64,000 nt of DNA, from assembly GCA_963780655.1 (NCBI GenBank), contig CAWACP010000004.1, positions 496,001 to 560,000 on the forward strand. The letters run 5' to 3'. The stretch's first letter is position 1. Every line of letters starts with the position of its first letter. Of this stretch, positions 1-9,200 are shown in pieces. The notes under the pieces were generated by a model, which was not told the origin of the DNA, made no database searches, and saw only the letters and a program-made list of their open reading frames with translations. Source of the stretch: CAWACP01 sp963780655 (GTDB lineage: Bacteria; Acidobacteriota; Terriglobia; Bryobacterales; Bryobacteraceae). Position numbers and translations under genes: made by a program.

Positions 1-1
1 A

Positions 2-1711
2 GCACATGCGCCGGCGTTCGTCATGAAGCTGCACGAACCCGACGGAACCATCGCATGGGCTGACGAAATCGACGGCGTGCCGACGGCGATTACCGTCGAT
101 CCGTACGGTGAGTCGATTGTCGCTGTCCGGGATTTTCCTCAGGGCCTCGAAACAACACCCGGCGCCTACGACTCACATCCGGGCGCGTCGCTCGGCTGGG
201 CGACATCAGTCATTCGAATTTCGGCGAACGGCGACAAGGCTGTGTTCGCGCTGCGCTACGGCGGTACTTTATATCTGTGTTATACGGGGTCGGGGTGTGC
301 GAGTTCGGGGGCGAACGTGACACCTTCGGCCGTCATGCTCGATGGCCAGGGCCACATCTGGATCGCTGGAAGCACGGACGCGCTCGACCTGCCAGTGACA
401 AAAGACGCTTTCAGCAAGACCTGCGGATGCAGTCTCGGGGGAGGCGGCGATGGATTTCTGGCGAAGTTCAGCGCGGACGGCTCTGCGCTGCTGTACGCGA
501 CATACTTCGGCAGCGCGCCATCTACATCCGCCGGGAGCGACGGCGGAGACTTTATCCTTTCTGCCGTATTCGACAGCGCGGGACACATCTGGATGGCCGG
601 CTTGACAAACGGAGCGGGACTGCCCGTGGTATCGGGGCACAAGGCGTCGCCCGCCGGCGTTACCTCCTGGTTTCTTGCCGATTTCGATCCCACCGCGAAT
701 ATTTTTCCCGTCGCGACGTATTTCGGTACGGTGAACGACGCCGTGACCGGCCTGTTGGCGGCTCCAGGCAGCACGCTGATTCTGGAGGGCTCCCTGCAGT
801 CCACCGCCGACCTGCCGGCGCCGCCCACGGGCTTCAGGCGCGGAGCGGATTTCGTCGCGCTCTTCGACACGCAGGGCAACGTCCTGTCCGCCACCACGTT
901 CCCCGCCGGCGCCGCGGATGCGGGCCTTGCTCTCTCGTCTTCCGGAGCGCCGATGGTTGCCGGATCGGGGAATGTCGCAGCGGTGCTGGATACCGCAGGG
1001 ACCGGCGGGCCTTCTGTCTACGGGGTCACCAGCAGCGCGGGCGTGTCGGCCACCGGCCAGGTCTCGCCCGGGGAATTGATCTCCCTGTACGGCGCGGAAA
1101 TCGGGCCGGCGGCACCCGTGGCGGCGTCGCTCATCGGCGGCGCTTTCCCGAAGGGACTGGCCGGGGCGCAGGTATTGGTAAACGGCAAATCCGCGCCGAT
1201 CATTTACGCCTCCGCCGACCAGATCAATGGCATTGTCCCGTTCGGCATCGATCCGGCGGCGCCGCTGGACCTCGTGGTGACGAATGGAGCGGCCACTTCG
1301 AATCACGCCAGTCTGCTGCCGATGGATGCCATTCCCGAGGCGTTCAAGGAAAATGCCAGCGGACAGGCAGCGGCGCTCAACCAGGACGGCAGCAGGAACG
1401 ATCGCAAGCCGGCCGCGCCCGGAAGCATCGTGCAGGTGTTCGGCACGGGGTTCGGCGCGATGCATCCGCAGCCGGCGGACGGCGCCATTCTGAGCGGGAC
1501 ACTGCCTGCGCTGGCGCTTCCGGTCCAGGTGCTGTATAACGGGCAGCCCCTGCACGTCACCTACGCCGGTCCGGCCCCATCGCTGGTGGCGGGCGCCATC
1601 CAGGTAAACTTCCGCCTGCCGCAGATCCCACCGAGCGGGCCCACTGAGGCTTTTCAGTTCCAGGTGGGTTCGGAGATCGGCTCCCCGTTCGTTCTGCAAG
1701 TGCAGCAATAG
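2..1711 (+). CDS. Secreted SBBP beta-propeller protein with TIGR03437 C-terminal domain (5' end outside window)
   Basis: The reading frame is open from base 2, and its first residues (AHAPAFVMKL) align with AAPSFVVKL in the downstream paralogue at 2156-4231. The apparent ATG at 23 is therefore internal and the real start lies upstream of the window. SBBP-type propeller repeats are visible (GDGFLAKFSADGSALLYATY). The last ~230 residues form the Solibacter-type TIGR03437 domain: GVSATGQVSPGELISLYGAEIG, then LVNGKSAPIIYASADQINGIVPFG, then the closing YAGPAPSLVAGAIQVNFRLP block. Proteins of this kind are exported in Acidobacteria. Their function is unknown; adhesion or extracellular polymer binding is inference only. 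The match to the paralogue is strong over the full visible length. Confidence 0.85.
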   Translation, partial: AHAPAFVMKLHEPDGTIAWADEIDGVPTAITVDPYGESIVAVRDFPQGLETTPGAYDSHPGASLGWATSVIRISANGDKAVFALRYGGTLYLCYTGSGCASSGANVTPSAVMLDGQGHIWIAGSTDALDLPVTKDAFSKTCGCSLGGGGDGFLAKFSADGSALLYATYFGSAPSTSAGSDGGDFILSAVFDSAGHIWMAGLTNGAGLPVVSGHKASPAGVTSWFLADFDPTANIFPVATYFGTVNDAVTGLLAAPGSTLILEGSLQSTADLPAPPTGFRRGADFVALFDTQGNVLSATTFPAGAADAGLALSSSGAPMVAGSGNVAAVLDTAGTGGPSVYGVTSSAGVSATGQVSPGELISLYGAEIGPAAPVAASLIGGAFPKGLAGAQVLVNGKSAPIIYASADQINGIVPFGIDPAAPLDLVVTNGAATSNHASLLPMDAIPEAFKENASGQAAALNQDGSRNDRKPAAPGSIVQVFGTGFGAMHPQPADGAILSGTLPALALPVQVLYNGQPLHVTYAGPAPSLVAGAIQVNFRLPQIPPSGPTEAFQFQVGSEIGSPFVLQVQQ

Positions 1712-1728
1712 CTGTCCCGGGCATGTAC

Positions 1729-1764
1729 TAACGTAGAACTGAAGGGATTTCCTCGGTTGCACTC
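1729..1764 (+). repeat. 36-bp direct repeat, copy 1 (duplication junction)
   Basis: This stretch matches 4255-4290 at 35 of 36 positions. In the second copy it contains the ribosome-binding site (GAAGGG) and TTG start of the SDR gene. Here the SDR is absent and the sequence runs straight into a glycosyltransferase 3' end, so base ~1764 is the novel joint of a tandem duplication. Confidence 0.85.
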
Positions 1765-2127
1765 AACCTTTCGGAACGCGTGCACCTGCTCGGCTACGTC
1801 CCGGCCGAGGCTCTGGAAACGTTGTACCAGGCCGCCAGCGTATTGCTGTTCCCGTCCTTCGAGGAGGGCTTCGGATTTCCGGAGGGTATCGCGCACGGCG
1901 TGCCCGTGTTGACTTCGAACACCTCTTCCATGCCGGAGCTGGGCGGCAATGCCGCGCTGTATGCCAATCCGCGCGAGCCGGACGAAATCGCCGGCCAGGC
2001 GCTTCAGGCGGCGGAGGACGAATCGCTGCGCCGGGATCTGATCGCGCGAGGGCTGGAGCGCGCTCGCGAATTCACATGGGAGCGCTCGGCGAAAGAGGCG
2101 CTCCGGGCGTATGAGGACGTGCCTTGA
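1756..2127 (+). pseudogene. 3' fragment of a family 4 glycosyltransferase
   Basis: The frame encodes only the C-terminal ~120 residues of a GT-B glycosyltransferase. It contains RVHLLGYVP, then the donor-binding core LLFPSFEEGFGFPEGIAHGVPVLTS and the SSMPELGG segment (family: GT4, nucleotide-sugar transferase). A complete enzyme is ~370 residues. Homology runs upstream of the GTG at 1780 back to about 1762, where it stops abruptly at the 36-bp repeat. There is no ribosome-binding site. The fragment is best explained as the duplicated 3' end of a gene that should lie complete upstream of the window. It is still open despite being truncated. Confidence 0.75.
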
Positions 2128-2155
2128 AACGGCCTGGCGGGTATAAACTCGAAGG

Positions 2156-4231
2156 GTGTTACGCAATCTGATCTATTCTCTTTCCGCGCTTCCGATTTAC
2201 GGGGCAATACAGGTTAGTAGTATTGTCCCTGTTCCGGCTGAATCGGGGCAGATAACTCTGAGTTTCAGGACAGACTCAGCGGGGAATTTGATCACGGCGG
2301 GAGAAATTGCGCCAATTATCGCGAACGGCGCGGCGTCGGACGTCTTTGTCCGCAAATCCGACGCATCGGGCAAACCGATCTGGGATCGGCGCTTTCCGGA
2401 CCTGTTCGGCGCAGGCGCGCTTCCAATGGTCATCGACGCCAATGACGATGTCTACCTCGCCGGAGGAAGCGTTTCGCCGGACGCCTTCCCCTTTACCAGC
2501 ATCCTGCTCACCGGCGCGCTGGCAGCGCCATCGTTTGTGGTGAAGCTGCGCGGCAGCGACGGAACCATCGCCTGGGCAGCGGAAATCGATGGCCAGCCAA
2601 CCGCGATTACCGTGAACTCGAACGGTGAGGCGATTGTCGCTGTGGCCTCTTCTCCCGTCACCCTTCAGACCACTCCCGGCGCGTACACGTCAGGACAGAG
2701 CGGCTCGAATCTCGATGTGGCGACATCCCTCATCGGTATCTCCCCGGCGGGCGATAAAGCCGTCTTCGCACTGGAGTACGGCGGCATAAAGTACGCGTGC
2801 GCCACCGGGATGCAGTGTGCAGGCGAAGGCGCGACGGTGTCTGCGTCCGCCGTCATGCTCGACTCTCAGGGCAACATATGGATCGCCGGAACTACCACCG
2901 CACTCGACCTCCCGCTCACCAGCGACGCCATCGACAAGACTTGCGGATGTAATGATTTCGGAGGGGGCGACGGTTTCCTCGCGAAGTTCAGCGCCGACGG
3001 GACCAAACTGCTCTACGCCACGTATTTCGGCAGCGCTCCATCGACTCCAGCCGCTGACGACGGCGCGGATACTATCGCCGCTGCTGTGCTCGATAGCTCG
3101 GGACACATCTGGATGGCCGGTACGACCAACGGGGCCGGTTTGCCGGTTACGCTTTCCACCCACAAATCCTCGCCTGCCGGGGATACCTCATGGTTCGTCG
3201 CCGAATTCGATCCCGCCGCAAACACGTTTCCGTGGGCCAGCTACTTCGGTTCCGATTCCGCTACGGTAGCCGCCCTGGTTACGGCTCCGGGCAACACGTT
3301 GATCCTCGAAGGTACAGCGGTGTCCACCGCCGATCTGCCAATAGTGCCCAGCGGCTTCACGAGGGGTCAGGATTTCGCGGCGCTCCTGGACGCTCAGGCG
3401 CGCGCCTTCACATCGGCCACCACGTTTCCGGCTGGCGCGGCCGATGCCGGCATTGCGTTCACGCCCTCCGGCGCGCCGATGGTTGCCGGGGCGGGGAATG
3501 TCGCGGCGGTGCTGGATACTGCGGGCTCGGGCGGTCCATCCATCTATGGAATCACCAGCAGCGCGGGGCTTTCGGCCACCGGCCAGGCGTCGGCCGGCGA
3601 GCTCATCACTTTGTACGGGGCGGGAATCGGCCCGGCTGTTCCGGTGACTGCGGGCCTTGTCGGTGGAGCTTTCCCGAAGATGCTGGCCGGGGTGCAGGTG
3701 CTGGTGAACGGCCAACCCGTGCCGATCATCTACGCCTCCTCGGACCAGATCAATGCTGTTGTCCCGTTCGGGATCGGGTCGTCAACAACGCTGGACCTCG
3801 TATTGAACAACGGCTCGGCCGCGTCGAACCACGCCAGCCTGCAGGTGCAGGATGCGACGCCGGACGCTTTCAAGGCGAACGCTAACGGGCAGGCCGCGGC
3901 GCTCAACCAGGACGGCAGCCGGAACGACAGAACGCCGGCGGCAGAGGGGAGCATCGTCCAGGTTTTTGCAACGGGGTTCGGCGAGATGTATCCGCAACCC
4001 ACGGACGGCGCGATTCTCACCGGCACGTTGCCGATGCTCACCTTCCCGGTCCAGGTGCTGTGGAAAGGGCAGCCGCTGCACGTCACCTACGCCGGTCCGG
4101 CCCCATCGCTGGTGGCGGGTGCCATCCAGGTAAACTTCCGCCTGCCGCAGCCGATGACGTCCGGGCCACAGTCCTTTCAGTTCCAGGTGGGATCGCGGAT
4201 CGGCGGACCGTTCGTGCTGCAGCTGCAATAA
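2156..4231 (+). CDS. Secreted SBBP beta-propeller protein with TIGR03437 C-terminal domain
   Basis: A 691-residue paralogue of the protein ending at 1711, similar along its whole length. A GTG start gives MLRNLIYSLSALPIYGA, a plausible though weak signal peptide; the GAAG just upstream is too close to be a good ribosome-binding site, so the start is uncertain. SBBP propeller motifs appear around residues 220-420 (GDGFLAKFSADGTKLLYATY). The TIGR03437 domain occupies about 465-691 (GLSATGQASAGELITLYGAG, then PVPIIYASSDQINAVVPFG). It lies in a tandem array with its paralogue, separated by the glycosyltransferase fragment, and probably arose by tandem duplication. The biochemical role is unknown; extracellular location is inferred. 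Confidence 0.85.
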   Translation: MLRNLIYSLSALPIYGAIQVSSIVPVPAESGQITLSFRTDSAGNLITAGEIAPIIANGAASDVFVRKSDASGKPIWDRRFPDLFGAGALPMVIDANDDVYLAGGSVSPDAFPFTSILLTGALAAPSFVVKLRGSDGTIAWAAEIDGQPTAITVNSNGEAIVAVASSPVTLQTTPGAYTSGQSGSNLDVATSLIGISPAGDKAVFALEYGGIKYACATGMQCAGEGATVSASAVMLDSQGNIWIAGTTTALDLPLTSDAIDKTCGCNDFGGGDGFLAKFSADGTKLLYATYFGSAPSTPAADDGADTIAAAVLDSSGHIWMAGTTNGAGLPVTLSTHKSSPAGDTSWFVAEFDPAANTFPWASYFGSDSATVAALVTAPGNTLILEGTAVSTADLPIVPSGFTRGQDFAALLDAQARAFTSATTFPAGAADAGIAFTPSGAPMVAGAGNVAAVLDTAGSGGPSIYGITSSAGLSATGQASAGELITLYGAGIGPAVPVTAGLVGGAFPKMLAGVQVLVNGQPVPIIYASSDQINAVVPFGIGSSTTLDLVLNNGSAASNHASLQVQDATPDAFKANANGQAAALNQDGSRNDRTPAAEGSIVQVFATGFGEMYPQPTDGAILTGTLPMLTFPVQVLWKGQPLHVTYAGPAPSLVAGAIQVNFRLPQPMTSGPQSFQFQVGSRIGGPFVLQLQ

Positions 4232-4254
4232 GAAGAACCGCTCCCTTGAAGCGG

Positions 4255-4290
4255 TAACGTAGAACTGAAGGGATTTCCTCGTTTGCACTC
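4255..4290 (+). repeat. 36-bp direct repeat, copy 2 (SDR leader)
   Basis: Matches 1729-1764 with one mismatch (T4282 versus G1756). Here it is in its original context: it supplies GAAGGG and the TTG start codon of the SDR at 4283. Confidence 0.85.
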
Positions 4291-5104
4291 TCTGAACAGC
4301 GCCGGCGTGCTGGTGACAGGCGCGGGACGCGGCCTCGGGAAGCGCCTGGCCATCGGCTTTGCGCAGGCTGGCGCGCGCGTGGGTCTGCTGGCGCGCAGCA
4401 AGGCGGAGCTGGATCTCGCCAATCTGGAGATCGAACATGGCGGCGGTAACTCACTGCGCATTCGCGCCGACGTTACCGACTTCGAGCAGCTCTGCGCGGC
4501 CGTCGATCGCATGAGGGTGCACTACGGCGGCGTGCACGTGCTGGTGTGCGCGGCCGCGTCGCAGGGTCCCATCGGGCCTTTCGCCGAGGTGAATCCGCGC
4601 GCGTGGGCCGATACGGTGAATACGAACCTTCTCGGGGTTGTGAATGCCTGCCGGGCGGTGCTGCCGCACATGATCGAGCGGCGCTCGGGGAAGATCATTG
4701 TCCTGAGCGGATCGGGCGCGGCGACCCCGCGTCCTAACTTCTCCGCCTATGCGGCCTCCAAGGCCGCTCTCGCGCGATTCGTGGAAACGGTGGCCGAAGA
4801 GGTGCGCGATCACAACATCCAGATCAACTGCCTGGGCCCGGGCGGCGCCTACACCAGCATGACCGACGAGATCCTGCGCGCCGGCGAGAAAGCAGGGTGG
4901 AAAGAGAGCGAGGAAGCGCTCGAGGTGCGGCAGACCGGCGGCATCGCTCCCGAAAGACAGATTCAGCTCGCGCTGTTTCTGGCATCCGAGCAATCGAACC
5001 ACGTCACCGGAAAGCTCATTCACGTCAGTGACGACTGGAAGCGGCTGAAGAACCAGAACGTGCACCCGGACATCTACACGCTGCGCCGCTTGCAAAAGAC
5101 GTAG
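4283..5104 (+). CDS. Short-chain dehydrogenase/reductase
   Basis: 273 residues with a classical SDR layout. The dinucleotide-binding TGAGRGLGKRL lies at residues 11-21, NAG-equivalent VCAAASQG near 88-95, the catalytic Ser in IIVLSGSGAA, and YAASK (Tyr/Lys) near 155. The start is TTG, about 10 bases after GAAGGG. A C-terminal tail (HVSDDWKRLKNQNVHPDIYTLRRLQ) extends past the usual fold and is also seen in oxidoreductases of unassigned substrate. The likely reaction is NAD(P)-dependent alcohol/ketone interconversion in the cytoplasm; the substrate cannot be told. The position after a duplicated secreted protein gene gives no functional clue. Confidence 0.9.
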   Translation: MHSLNSAGVLVTGAGRGLGKRLAIGFAQAGARVGLLARSKAELDLANLEIEHGGGNSLRIRADVTDFEQLCAAVDRMRVHYGGVHVLVCAAASQGPIGPFAEVNPRAWADTVNTNLLGVVNACRAVLPHMIERRSGKIIVLSGSGAATPRPNFSAYAASKAALARFVETVAEEVRDHNIQINCLGPGGAYTSMTDEILRAGEKAGWKESEEALEVRQTGGIAPERQIQLALFLASEQSNHVTGKLIHVSDDWKRLKNQNVHPDIYTLRRLQKT

Positions 5105-5170
5105 CGCGCGGCAGCCGAAGTCCGTTACCGCTTGCTAACGCGCGCGGCTCAGTCAGAGAGCGGTCGTCGC

Positions 5171-6004
5171 ATGTATGCTTTATGCATGCGCATTGCACGG
5201 CTCCTCGCTATATTCTTTCTGACGGTGACGCTTACGAGCACTCTCTCCTCGCAGACTAAGAAGAAGCGTCTGCTGGCCATCGGCGAATCGAAGGGCTGGC
5301 AGCACGATTCCATCTCGCACGCCTTCGCGACCATCGAACGGCTGGGCTACGAGTCGGGCCTGTGGGATACGGTGATCCGCACCGATTGCCAGCTCATCAC
5401 GAAGAAGCAGATCGGAAATAACGCTTTCAATCTGGACAAGTTCGACGCGGTGGCTTTTTACACCACCGGCGAGCTGGACATGGACGACTCGCAGAAGGCC
5501 GACCTGTTGTCTTTCATCCACGACGACGGGAAGGGGTTCATCGGCGTACACAGTGCGCCCGACACCTTCTATAAGTGGCCGGCGTACGGTGAGATGCTGG
5601 GTGGCTATTTCGACCAGCACCCGTGGATGACCTTTGACGCGCCGGTACTGGTGGAAGATTCCGAGTTCCCGGCCATGAAACCGCTCGCGCCGGCGTTCAC
5701 CATTCACGACGAGATTTACCAGTTGAAGGATTTTTCACGCGACCGAGTCCGCGTGCTGGCCCGGCTCGACGCGACGAAGATCGATCTGAACAATCCGCGC
5801 GTGCACCGCACCGACAAGGATTTCGCGGTGGCCTGGGCGAGGAACTACGGCAAGGGTCGAGTGTTTTACAGCACCCTCGGGCATACCTTTGAAACCTGGG
5901 ACCGGCCGGACATCCAGAAAATGTGGGTGGAGGCGATCAAGTGGTCGATGGGCATGGAGCCGGGCGATGCAACGCCCCGGCCGATGCCCGCCGCGGCGCA
6001 GTAA
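5171..6004 (+). CDS. Secreted ThuA-domain protein
   Basis: The ThuA-like fold (class I glutamine amidotransferase-like, found in trehalose-utilisation proteins and membrane-bound dehydrogenases) covers nearly the whole mature protein. KRLLAIGESKGWQHDSISHA is followed by FDAVAFYTTGEL, the GKGFIGVHSAPDTFY core, YFDQHPW, and the terminal GRVFYSTLGHTFETWDRPD. The N-terminus is a clear signal peptide (MRIARLLAIFFLTVTLTST). I chose the ATG at 5171, about ten bases after AGAGAG; the ATG at 5186 is an alternative. It probably acts on or binds carbohydrates in the periplasm, by family context only. It appears monocistronic. Confidence 0.88.
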   Translation: MYALCMRIARLLAIFFLTVTLTSTLSSQTKKKRLLAIGESKGWQHDSISHAFATIERLGYESGLWDTVIRTDCQLITKKQIGNNAFNLDKFDAVAFYTTGELDMDDSQKADLLSFIHDDGKGFIGVHSAPDTFYKWPAYGEMLGGYFDQHPWMTFDAPVLVEDSEFPAMKPLAPAFTIHDEIYQLKDFSRDRVRVLARLDATKIDLNNPRVHRTDKDFAVAWARNYGKGRVFYSTLGHTFETWDRPDIQKMWVEAIKWSMGMEPGDATPRPMPAAAQ

Positions 6005-6034
6005 GCGACTGTGATGATGTATGCCAGTATCGGC

Positions 6035-6106
6035 ACCGCTCCCTCACGGTCGCGGCTCAGTAAGGTCCTGCAAGCTTGTAACAGAGCCGTGACCGTCAGG
6101 GAGCGG
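6035..6106. repeat. REP-like inverted repeat (CCGCTCCCT / AGGGAGCGG type)
   Basis: Two 23-base arms (6036-6058 and 6084-6106) are inverted copies with 21 of 23 matching, separated by 25 bases. The position is intergenic between the ThuA gene and the hybrid kinase. There is no T-run, so it is not a canonical terminator. A further copy of one arm lies inside the coding sequence at 30190-30212. Confidence 0.75.
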
Positions 6107-6207
6107 GAGCGGACTAACGAGCGGGGCAATTCGCGCCGATAAGTAATTGACGGGCAGGTTCTCGCGACGGTCATGTCATTTCGAAGCCGGCCGCCGCAGG
6201 ATTAATC

Positions 6208-9200
6208 GTGAAACACGGACTCGCCCTGTTTGGGGTCGCTCTGCTTGCCGCCGCGGCGAGTTCAGCGCTCGACCGCGACAGGAATATCGATCAGTACGGC
6301 CACGACACCTGGACTGCGCAAAGCGGTCTTCCCGGCGAAGCTGTATACCAGATCCTGCAGACCCGGGATGGGTATCTGTGGCTGAGGACCTCGGCCGGGG
6401 TCGTGCGATTCGACGGAGTTCGCTTCGTGCAGCCCGAGCTGACCATCGGCGGGCTCCCACTGCGGGAGCCGGTGAAAGCGATCTGCCGCGGCGCTGACGG
6501 CGATCTGCTGATCCGCACCACTTCCCGGACGCTGAAATACGCCAATGGCGTTTTTTCCGATTACCGCACACCCGGCGCGCTGCCGGACGGTGACATACGG
6601 GTGCTCTTCGAGTCGAGCAACCACGATGTTTTCGTTGGCTCGGATAACTTCATTTATGCTGTGACGAACAATGGTCCGGTGCTCCTGCGAGCCGGGACGA
6701 GCTGGATTTTTGACCTTCTGGAAGACCAGCCGGGGCGCATCCTGATCCCCTCTCTGACCGGACTCTATTCGTTCGCCAATGGGAGACTCTCGCCGACGGG
6801 GCTTCTCGAGGGCGGAGTCAAATCGACGGGCGCCGTGCGCGACGGCGAGAAGCGGTTGTGGCTCGGCACGCTCAACGGGCCACGAATGCTGAGCAATGGC
6901 CGCATGGTGGAGAATGCCGTTTCGCGGCGCGTGCAGGGTGAAGTTACCGCCATGATGCCGGATGCCGACGCGAATCTGTGGATCGGAACCGCGGGGAACG
7001 GTATATACCGGATCTCCGGGAATGACGTGTCGTCTTTCCGGTCGGTCGGCGGGCTCCTCGACAACCGGACGCACGCGCTGTTTGAGGACCGCGAGGGCAG
7101 CGTTTGGGTAGGAACGGCAAGTGGTCTGGAGCGATTCCGAAACACGCGGCTGTTGACGCTGACGCATGCCGAGGGCCTTCCGGGAGACATGACGGTGAAC
7201 CTGATCGGGACCGGTGACGGTAGTGTGTACGCGTTCTGCTCGGGTACCGGGTTCGCACGCATTCGCGACGGTGTTGGCCGCGCGTTCACCAGAAAGGACG
7301 GACTGCCCGGAGTTTACCCGAATGGTCCTTTCGAGAGCAGGGACGGAAGCATCTGGGTGGGAACTGAAGCCGGGCTCGTGCGGTTTCAGAACGGCCATTT
7401 TCAGCTCTACACGGCCAACGGACATTTCTCGCGCTACTACATTTCGGCCATAAGCGAAGATGACGAGGGGCTGATCGTCGCGACCTCCGAGGAGATGGCG
7501 TTTCGCTTCCGCGACGGCGAAGCGACGCCACTGACCATTCATGGCCGGACCACGCCAGTGTCGGCGGACGGGATCTACACGTTCACGATTTATCGGGATC
7601 CTGCCGGAACGCTCTGGTTTGGCACGGTGAAGGGCCTGTTCCGATTCGCCCCCGGAGAGCCGCCGGACAAGTCACCGCAGAAACAGGTCACCTTCCCTGT
7701 AACTGCCATTTACGGCGATGGCCGGGGAAGCCTCTGGCTGGGCGGGCGAATTCCCGGCGTGACGCGGTTTCGGATCCGGGACGGGCGGGTCACCCGCTAT
7801 ACCAGCGACAACGGATTGTTTGACGGGTATCCGAGTGGGATTCTCAGCGACGCGCAGGGGAACCTCTGGATGAGCACGCCCACCGGACTGTGGGTTGCCG
7901 ATCGCGCCGACCTGGATGCTTTCGCCGATGGGAAGATCGCCCGCGTTGCAGCCGCCAATTACGGAACCGCCGATGGCATGAAAACCGCCGAGGCATCGCC
8001 TCCCCCCTCGCAACCCGCGGCGTGCCGCGCGCGGGATGGCCGGCTGTGGTTCACCACGCAGAAAGGCGTGGTGATCGCGGACCCCTCCCACCTGCGGCAC
8101 AACGGGCTGATCCCGCCGGTACTGCTCGAAGAAATCGTCGTGGACGGCAGGACCGTTTCGCCGGCTGGCGGCATCCGCATCGCCCCGGGCGCCGACCGGC
8201 TGGAATTCCACTATACGAGCCTCAGCATGCTGATTCCCGCCCGTGTTCGGTTTCGCTACAAGCTGGAGCCCTACGATCGCGACTGGGTGGACGCCGGGAC
8301 GAGGCGAGAGGCGTACTACACGAAACTGCCGCCCGGACAATACCAGTTTCGAGTGATGGGCTCGAACGACGATGGGCTGTGGAACCCAGTCGCTGCCGCG
8401 GTGGCGTTCCAGCTCGAGCCGCGTTTCTATCAGACCGAGTGGTTTTTCGGTCTTTGCGCCGGCGTCCTTTTGCTTGGCGCGGTCACCGGACAGAAGCTCT
8501 ACACGCGCGGGCTGCGCAGGCGCGCCGACACGCTGGGCCGGCTGGTGGAGGTCCGCACGGAGGAACTGCGCGTCGCCAAGGAAGTGGCGGAATCCGCCAA
8601 TCGCGCCAAGAGCGAGTTCCTGGCGAACATGAGCCATGAAATCCGCACGCCCATGAACGGAGTACTGGGCACGGCCGATCTCCTGCTTGGCGGCGACCTG
8701 TCGAGCGAACAGCGCTCCGATGTGACCGCACTGCGCTCATCGGCCGACTCGCTGCTGACGGTGATCAACGATATTCTCGATTTTTCCAAGATTGAAGCGG
8801 GCCGGCTGGATCTCGAAAACTCCGAGTTCCGGCTGCGCGAGAACATTGAGGAAGCGGTCCGGAGCCTGGCGCTGCGGGCCCACGAAAAGAACCTGGAGAT
8901 CGTCTGCCTGATCGGCCGCGACGTACCCGATCTGGTTCTCGGAGATCGCATCCGTCTGCGCCAGATAGTGCTGAATCTGCTGGCCAATGCTATCAAGTTC
9001 ACCGAGCGCGGCGAGGTTGCGGTGGAAGCGCAGGTCGAGTCGATCGACGATGAACGGGTGATGCTGCATTTCGTGGTCAGCGACACGGGCATCGGCATTC
9101 CCCTGAGCAAGCATCAGGACATCTTCGGCGCTTTCGCGCAGGCCGATGCGTCCACCACGCGCAGGTATGGCGGCACCGGACTCGGGCTCACAATTTCCTC

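Noticed and set aside
269..1762. 497-residue open frame on the minus strand
   Set aside because: Antisense to a well-supported TIGR03437 gene; Arg/Gly-rich composition typical of a shadow frame in high-GC DNA.
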